A stretch of DNA of 64,000 bases from contig NC_088866.1 in NCBI RefSeq assembly GCF_032884065.1, forward strand, positions 49,343,268 through 49,407,267. Direction: 5' to 3'. Source of the DNA: Artemia franciscana (lineage: Eukaryota; Arthropoda; Branchiopoda; Anostraca; Artemiidae). Positions 57,081 through 64,000 of the stretch are shown piece by piece. Within the stretch, counting starts at the first letter, position 1; each line of letters starts with the position of its first letter. The notes beneath the pieces are model-generated. The model was given only the letters and a program-made list of their open reading frames with translations. It was not told the origin of the DNA and did not search any database. A program made the translations under genes and the position numbers.

Positions 57081-57394
57081 CAGTTTTTTGAAGGAGGTGG
57101 AAAGAGCCATAAGTTACTGAGAATGTACGCTTAAAATCAAAAATGGGGGAGTGGAGGAGGGAATAATGATAACTCCCACCCAATGGAGGCAAAGCTGAGG
57201 GAGGACTGTAAAAATTATTCAGATTAGTTGGAATAAGTTGTTGGTATTTTAACTATTTGCTTAACCTTTAGAGAAGAGAAAATTGAAATCATCTTAAGTT
57301 CACTGGCGTCACCAACTAGAAAAAGTCCGGCGTTTGGTACTTAAAAAGATGGTGGATGCAGTGAATATGTAAAAAGTAGAACAGCGAAGGTCCA

Positions 57395-57910
57395 GGTTGT
57401 GATTTCACAGTTGAAATTTTTCTGAAGAATGAGAAGACAAGTCTGCGAGCTAGCATTAGAATATTGGAAGCCACTGTAGCTACAATGGCCAAATATGATT
57501 CTTAAACATGGGTCTTTCGAAAAATTTTGGACGACTTTTAGAAGAAGTAGAAGAAATATCTTTTCATTTAGTTGTCTCTCAAGAAAAATCCAAGAACAGT
57601 TTCAGGTCCTCGAGGTCCTCGTTTGACTGACAAACAAAAGCTGTACAAAAAAATGTATTATGATCCTACTTTTTCGGACTATATTGAAAGAAAGGTTAAG
57701 ATGACTAGGCCGTATTTCTCAGATAAAGAATGATATATTGCTAAAGATTGTGCTTTTTGCCCATCCCCAAGGCCAAACAAAAAGTAGGTCTCTCCTGAAT
57801 GGGTTGGGAAAAGGTCACAAGAAAAGATCTGAAGAAAATTGGAACTTCAGGGAGGGAAAGTGATGCTTCGAATAGGCCATGAGGGAGGAGGTCTGTGCAT
57901 GGCTGTCTTG
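57395..57910 (+). mobile_element. RTE-like LINE, displaced C-terminal part
   Basis: Read across frames on +: SQLK, EKTSLRASIRILEATV, GPRGPRLTDKQKLYKK, KERLR-LGRISQIK, LLKIVLFAHPQGQTK and GWEKVTRKDLKKIGTS. This is the exact order of the RTE-like C terminus that should follow MGSFNYVGPIISKD at 53718. The 3.6 kb between is the opposite-strand LINE block. Decayed. Confidence 0.85.
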
Positions 57911-58091
57911 CCTTCAGTTGGCCCCTTTTTGCTTGAGCATATGAGCTTGAGATATCTGGTAACAGGCTAAAAATGGCTATTAGTTTCAAAGAAGTTTAAT
58001 TATAGCTGTTACACATTTTCCTCTTTATTACACAAAATAAGAAAACCGGTTACGGAATTGTAATTCAGATATTCATTTTTGTCTTTTTTAG
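57911..58091 (+). other. Intron 2 end
   Basis: Short AT-rich stretch with a pyrimidine tract ('tttttgtcttttttag') leading to exon 3. Confidence 0.5.
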
Positions 58092-58187
58092 CAAAAAATA
58101 CGAGAAGAATGGGCGGATTTGAAGAAGAAAGCGGAAGAAGACTTAGCCAAGAAAGAGAAGAAAAAACAAGCCGAAATAGATAAACAG
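58092..58187 (+). CDS. ZRSR2: ZRSR2/Urp-like protein, exon 3
   Basis: 96 nt, phase 0 at both ends, between 'cttttttag' and 'gtcctt'. The translation QKIREEWADLKKKAEEDLAK then KEKKKQAEIDKQ continues the charged helical region. It parallels 'KLKEQWEEQQRKEREEEEQKRQEKKEKE' of ZRSR2. The donor 'cag|gtcctt' is weak. An alternative donor at 'acc|gtatcc' (58206) would add a few residues. Confidence 0.78.
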
Positions 58188-59737
58188 GTCCTTATCTTGA
58201 TGGATACCGTATCCTTTTTTACGCTTTTTAGATACGTGTTTTGGCCATCCTGAATATTCCTAACATTTTTCATCAAATTTTAGTAGATATCTAAAAAATT
58301 TCTAAGAAATATATAAATTTGCCCTGTAGTTTAAACATAAAAGTCGAAAATACGTATTAAGATCTGAAGCAGCTATAAATATAAAACCCTAACCATAAAA
58401 CAAAACCAGTTCACAAGTATTTTTCATATGATTGTATTCACAAATTCATTGTTTTTATATCGTTTGAATTTTTTTTTGCATCTCGGGGACTTGAGTAATA
58501 AGAGTTTTCTCTATCTTTGTTTTGTTGTGGAAATTGACCAGGACTTTGGTAGAATCATGGAAATACATTTGTTTGTCTAACAATTTTTCTAAGGACAGTG
58601 GAAACTTGCCTTTGATTCTTCTATTAATATTATTTTCATACCCAGATCATTTCTCATTTGACATTCATTATATGCCAGTATTCGAGTTTTTGAGTTCCGT
58701 AGTGAGATCTTTTTTCTTTTTTTTTTCTTAATGACGTTATTGCTTTTAGTCAGTACACTGATTCAAGAATTTCTCTTTATTAGATCTTAATGCTATGAAC
58801 CGAAACGGATTGTAGAATAGACAATAAAAATAGGAAATGAGGAAAAGGGTTAAATGAGGTTGTGTCAACTGGAAGGGGAACATTTTCTTTCTTCTTAGTT
58901 CTTGAATTTTTTTTGGGGGGCGATGTTTTTTTCGAAAAATAACTGTTTGGTATTTTCATTGAAGGAATTAAAATAATTCCAAATTTGCTCCCCCTAGATT
59001 TTGAAAAACTCACTTTCCCCTCCCCTTAAATTTTTGTGAGCTTGTGTCACTGGTTCCATTCATAGATACGAGTTCTAGATACTAGACAGTTGTTTCATAG
59101 AACTAGTCGTTTCATAGATATAACACCAAACAGGTATTTGAATGAGGATATGTTCTAATGAATGTGTAAAACGAAGATAAAGCAAACAAGTCTTAGCAGA
59201 AACGTAGCCAGTGATTATTAACGTAGTATAGTGATAAACATAATGATAAACAGTAATAAACATACATCACGATTATTAAGCCCAAATATTAAACAGAACA
59301 AAATAGAGCCCGAATATTTTGTGAAACCTTTCGCAACAGAAAAAAAACAGTTGAAAATTATTAAGATTGTTTCCCAGAAGTTTTCCCATGCTGTTTCCAA
59401 GTTCACTGGCCTCAATAAGTAGTCTGAAAATTGAAGTTTTTTCTCTCAATTTAAAATAGTGGATACTGTGTTAATTAAACAGAAAGCTACTGTAAAATCC
59501 TTTGAATTCTTAGAGACTCATCCTGCATAGAAAGAAGTAAGAATAATGATTCTTAGTTCGTGCGGGTAATCAAAATGAATAGTAACCTATTATAGTGTTT
59601 CAGGCAAAAGTGTTCCTTGCTTTCATCAGACAAATGCAAATCTTTTTTGTTGTTATTGTTGTTTTCTTGTATGTTTAAATTCTTTTTTAGCCTAGCTTTC
59701 TTTTTCTGTTGATAATAATATATGAATTCAGCTACTG

Positions 59738-59918
<181 letters not shown>

Positions 59919-60312
59919 CTTTTTTCCATGTATTCTTAAGCATAATATAGATTAATACTTTTGTATCTGATTAGCAAATAAAAAGATATGTACATATACA
60001 ACAATTCTAACAAAATAAATGTTATCCCATGCATTCTTAAACATAGTCTAGGTTAGTGCACCTATTATTATAATAGTTTTTACTTTAATTTGAATTAATT
60101 GGATTTTTATTAGGTATAATATAATTCCTAAATTAATTGTAAATATATTATTATGAGTGCTTTTGCAGTATTTCATAATGATTTATAGTTTGCGATAATT
60201 TACTGCGATCTTAGTCTATCGATTTTAACGCTTTAATCTTAATCGTAATAATTGCCTGCGTTTTATTAAATTATAATTATAAAAAAAATGAATATTTTTG
60301 TCTGCTACCCTG

Positions 60313-60420
60313 GTAGATAGATAGATAGATAATTTTTTATTTGCAACAATTACATAAATAAATATGACAAACCAGTGTACATGCCTGGTGGCATAGCAGA
60401 GGTGCATAGATGTCGTAAAT
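60313..60420 (-). mobile_element. LINE 3' end with tetranucleotide tail
   Basis: On minus: a short 3'-UTR-like piece with 'tatttatttatgtaattgttgcaaataaaaaa' followed by (TATC)n. An AATAAA and a simple-repeat tail are typical of I/Jockey-type LINE 3' ends. No coding part remains. Confidence 0.4.
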
Positions 60421-60984
60421 TTGTATTAGTGCTTTAAAAGTTCGTTCGATCATTACTTTTTTGACTTTTAAACTAGTTTGACTTCCTACTTCTTTTAATA
60501 AAAGTTTGACATTTACTAGATAAGCTCAAACTTTTGTGTGTTCACCTTCTAAATTCGGATTTTCTTCTTAATAGTACTACGACAAAATATTAAAATTTTC
60601 ACCCATTGCTGTTTATTTTAACCTTTATTCGCAATTTTTTCAAGTGCTATTTTCTTTATTTTAATTCGGATATGGCAGGAGTGAAATGAAACTTCTTCTT
60701 CGACAGCCGAATTTTATGTCGTCTGATGAAAATATGTCTGAGAAACATATCTGATGTTTTGGAGTAGGTCTGAAAATCGTTTCTTTGGCCGAGCAAATTG
60801 TAAATTCAATTAAGGTTTCTTGCTTATATTCTAAGAAAGATATGCAATTTATATGTTTAAAGATAGATGTTTGTAAGCAAACACTTTAAAAGGGCTTAAA
60901 AAAATTATAGGCAGATTTTAAGAAATTCAGTCAGACCAACTAGCTGAACTTCGAACTTCGATACGGCTTGGTCGTCCTCTGTCA

Positions 60985-61177
60985 GAACAAATTTTAGACA
61001 TAGTCCCGATTTGAACACATCTACTCAAGCTATAATCATCGACTGGGCTGTACCTGAATGCCAGGCGATAATTTTTACGTTGCTCTCGTGATTCCTCGAC
61101 ACGCCTTCTTTTTTTACTTTCTCTTTCAGCAGCAAGTCGGGTTACGCGTTCCTCTGGTGATTCCTCGACTGGTCTGT
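60985..61177 (-). pseudogene. Helitron Rep leader fragment
   Basis: On minus: ESPEERVTRLAAERESKKRRRVEESREQRK, then YRLAFRYSPVDDYSLSRCVQIGTMSKIC, matching the leader and zinc-binding start of 13942-14697. No terminal sequences are near. Isolated fragment. Confidence 0.82.
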
Positions 61178-61219
61178 TTTCATAATTCCGGTCCTTGAAT
61201 TGGCAGAAATTTTTGTTGG

Positions 61220-61660
61220 TTAGAAAGTGTCTTGGTGTAGGCGAAAATAAAGTTCGCCTCTTCTCTTGATTAGGATCAAAAAATTAGTTTTCCGACCAGT
61301 AAAGACTTGATTAAGTGAAAAAATGTGGGGGAATCTAGATTTCTCTTCTACATCAGAATTGAAAAATAGTTTGTTTTTGCCATTTAAAACCTGATTAAGT
61401 GGAACATTTCTCCGACGAGAATTTTTTTTTTCACGGTTCGCTTTCTTCTAGATTAAAGTTGGGATTTTAGTTTTTCCGGCCGGAACAATGACTTTTTGTG
61501 GTGATAAAAGTTGACGAATTTGTTTTTCTGGCCGGTAAATTTTAGCCAATGAGAAAACTACTCGCTTGTCTTCTTGATCAGAGGTGAAAATACATCCCTT
61601 CGACCGGTAAAAACTTAAGTAACCTATCAAACCACAGTGCTTTCCCATTTACTGAGAAGA
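61220..61660. repeat. Degenerate repeats with 'ccggccgg/ccgaccagtaaa' motifs
   Basis: Related phrases ('ttttccgaccagtaaagacttgattaagt', 'tttttctggccggtaaattt', 'cccttcgaccggtaaaaactt') recur at roughly 90-120 bp intervals. Family unknown. Confidence 0.4.
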
Positions 61661-62723
61661 AAAACGGGTATAATTTAAATAAAGCAGTGGAACAAAAAGA
61701 AAATCAAACAACAAACTTTAAAATAGTAAAAGTACGAATATTTTGACTCCGTCCGGCAGCCTTTATCAAGGAAAAAAAAACTAAATTAAATTAAACGCAA
61801 CATATAAATAAAAAGACAAAAAAAGGTTAAAAAAAATACAAGTTATACCTTTTTTCTCTCTCAAATTCTGTAAATAGTTAAGAGAATTCAAATATATATA
61901 AACCAGTGGAAATTCATGGAGCAGATTTCTTTTCTGTCTTGCTACTATAGCAACGTTCTTATTATTCCTGAACTTGGTTAGACAGGAAAGGAACGGTTCC
62001 TTAATAAAACAGGAAAGCTTGCCTATTCTTCTTAGTCAATTAAAGCAGATTAATTAACTAGAATATTAGGATACACATATACCAGTTGTGTCTTGGGCAC
62101 TGGTGTAATATTCTGCTTATTTTTGTGAACTTATTATGGAAAGGCAGAGTTATTACAAAAAACCTGTTAAAAAAATATGTATACTAGTTAACCTAGGCTA
62201 CAACAATTGATAAAATATTAGACTCTATCGGTATGATGTGTATGACTTTATAAAAATGTGCGTATGAATGGAATGGGCTTTGAAAAAAAGATGTAGGAAT
62301 GAGTCGTACTGAAAAAATATGACTTTTCAGTCATATCTGCAAAAAAAAGAAGCAATCTACGAAATATAAAAAATTTATATAAAAAATATCTGCAAAAGAA
62401 ATGCAGTAAGTATTTTATTCATAAATCTGTTTTTGATTTATAAGTAGGGTCAAGATCAATTAATATAAATCTAAAACAGAACCAAAAACTTCAGTTAATT
62501 CTTTTTTTAATTTAGGTTAATTCTATTTAAGTTATTCTTTTTTATTTATTCAAACTCCTTAATAAAACCTAGAAAATGAGGAATTAACTGGAATAAGGCT
62601 TTTTTTTTTAATAAAATAGGCCTTTGTGTGATATCTTAGCTTACCTATATACTAAGCGTAGATATACCTATACTTCCTTAATCATATTTTATAGTATTTG
62701 AACTTCTTCTTATCACCCTACAG

Positions 62724-62762
62724 GAGCAATGGTTGAACCAAATCAAGGAGATAGCTCAAAAT
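62724..62762 (+). CDS. ZRSR2: ZRSR2/Urp-like protein, exon 4 (39-nt microexon)
   Basis: 39 nt between 'cacctacag' and a consensus 'gtaagtct', phase 0 at both ends, so it fits exon 3 without a shift. The translation EQWLNQIKEIAQN is a plausible continuation of the helical region. Evidence is splice sites, phase and amphipathic character; the family match over 13 residues is weak. The 152-codon ORF that reads through it into the intron (62729-63187) is in another frame. Confidence 0.55.
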
Positions 62763-64000
62763 GTAAGTCTCTTTTATGTAACTTTACTGCCACCCATACG
62801 ATAGAAGCAGAGAGAATGATTTTCTATAATTCAGTGGTACAAGAATACTTTTCTTCAATTGGTTACGTCTCTCTTATTAGTTTACGTCTTCAGACATTAG
62901 TTTGTTGTTGTTTTTTTTTTAACCCAGTAAGGTATTTCTCATGGAAAGTTCAGTTCTTAGTTTTGGACAATAAAATTTTAGAATTTTCAGATTATTTAAA
63001 CCATATCAGAGTACAAGTTGGTATTTATTTTTATTCAGATTTAATAAAGATTGACAGATTATATGACACTACCTTCCCTTACTGGGTTCATTCATACGAA
63101 AAAAACCACTGCGGACTAGTCACCATAATTTTTATTGAACGAAACAGACAAATTGCCGAACGCTCCTCCTCCATTCTACCTGTTTAAAGTACCAAGGTTT
63201 AAAGTACAAAAAAAAACAGTGAAAATAAAATCTGGTCGTTTGAATTGGTGAAGATCCAAAAAATTACTCGACCCGGCTTAGGTTTTGCCTGTTCAACAGT
63301 AACGTCATCTCAGTCCTCCTTTACGCTACCGAAACCTGGAGTTTGAACCAGCAGCAGGAAAAGAGAATCCTTGCATTCAAGAATAATTGTCTTCGAAGAA
63401 TTTAAAAATTCAAAGGTCAGACAGAATCACAGATGAAAAAGTCCGCAAACTTGCCAACCAGCCTCTAGTGACACGTTTCTGAAGAGACAAATAACTTTAA
63501 CGCCTTTTAAAACCAAACTGGTTCTCCTGTTTGAGCCATTTTAAGTTATATAAACTAAAGTACGGTTCCAGCTAATTGGTTCTACTGTGTGAAATTTGAA
63601 GCCATTTCAAAGAACGAAAAGTTTTGAGCCACAAGATATTTTAAAAGCAGTTTCTCTGTTTTTCTATGGTAAAAGTATCTTCACTGCATATGCTACATAT
63701 TTTTTGTAATAAAAGTACGTTTATAATACATTTTATCATTTAAGGGGTTGAAGTACCTAGTTCTTCCTTTTCTTTCAAACATAAAGCATTATGACGAAAA
63801 AAAAGTTCTGCAGTTTGGCCAGTTCAGTACGTTTTTCGAAAAAATTACGGATTTGAATTTAACAGAAATAATATATTGTTACTTATAAAACAAGCTTGTG
63901 AAAAATAGAATACGAAACGATAAACCTCAAAAGTCGGCCACATATATTTTTCAAATGATGACTTTTGCAGGTCGATTTTTGTTTTTTGAATTTTTTAAAG
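62763..64000 (+). other. ZRSR2-like intron 4, runs off the window
   Basis: No further exon is seen. It contains the LINE fragment at 63230-63510. The remaining family-defining exons must lie beyond the right edge. Confidence 0.45.
63230..63510 (+). mobile_element. LINE reverse-transcriptase C-terminal fragment
   Basis: The + strand reads FNSNVISVLLYATETWSLNQQQEKRILAFKNNCLRRI, then across a frame change SDRITDEKVRKLANQPLVTRF. This matches the 'YG.ETW..(x)..L..F...CLRRIL.I.W.D.I.....' region of LINE polyproteins. Different family from the RTE-like copies at 57395. Confidence 0.75.

Noticed and set aside
62729-63187. 152-codon + ORF overlapping ZRSR2-like exon 4
   Set aside because: Runs through a consensus donor into intron in a different frame, shows low complexity and no family resemblance.

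Overview
This is a eukaryotic, intron-rich, AT-rich and heavily repeat-loaded window with no bacterial-type gene organisation. Arthropod-style Helitrons, LINEs, a tRNA-derived SINE, very long (TA)n tracts and abundant 'GTAAGGAGCGAC' repeats suggest an arthropod, possibly a crustacean such as Artemia. The species guess comes from remembered repeat style only and is weak.

Two host genes are supported, both on the + strand. The first is the 3' end of an Epac-type Rap guanine-nucleotide exchange factor: exons 339-464 and 3266-3390, which splice in frame and end at a stop. The second is a ZRSR2/Urp-like (U2AF35-related) splicing factor. Its first four coding exons are 38582-38729, 43754-43908, 58092-58187 and 62724-62762. 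They are separated by introns of about 5, 14 and 4.5 kb filled with transposons, and the gene runs off the right edge. A C2H2 zinc-finger ORF (21436-22185) lies between them; it may be a gene or a decaying one.

Layout. 1-5349: segmental-duplication copy A, carrying the Epac 3' end. 5350-14877: Helitrons, including a head-to-tail minus-strand array, with a SINE and tRNA-like units. 15.2-20.0 kb: a tandem repeat and a 1.8-kb repeat family ('E') with an inverted partner. 21.4-22.4 kb: zinc fingers. 22.6-28.0 kb: a LINE flanked by a 139-bp duplication, its 5' region split by two tandem Helitrons and its reverse transcriptase missing. 29.5-36.8 kb: segmental-duplication copy B, with a second Epac 3' end that has lost a splice acceptor, a 1.8-kb E insertion and a clean SINE insertion. 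38.6 kb to the end: the ZRSR2-like gene. Its intron 1 holds a long inverted-repeat element and a second Helitron family with 99-bp repeats. Intron 2 holds more Helitrons, a mariner-type transposase split by an E element, and an RTE-like LINE. That LINE carries a 30 x 87-bp expansion inside its endonuclease region, and its 3' part is displaced by an opposite-strand LINE that itself contains an insertion.

The points I find most worth following are the 87-bp array born from LINE endonuclease sequence, the head-to-tail Helitron arrays with paired TGACGTCA octamers and a conserved 93-codon ORF, and the duplicated Epac 3' end. All family assignments rest on recognising motifs by eye; no searches were run.
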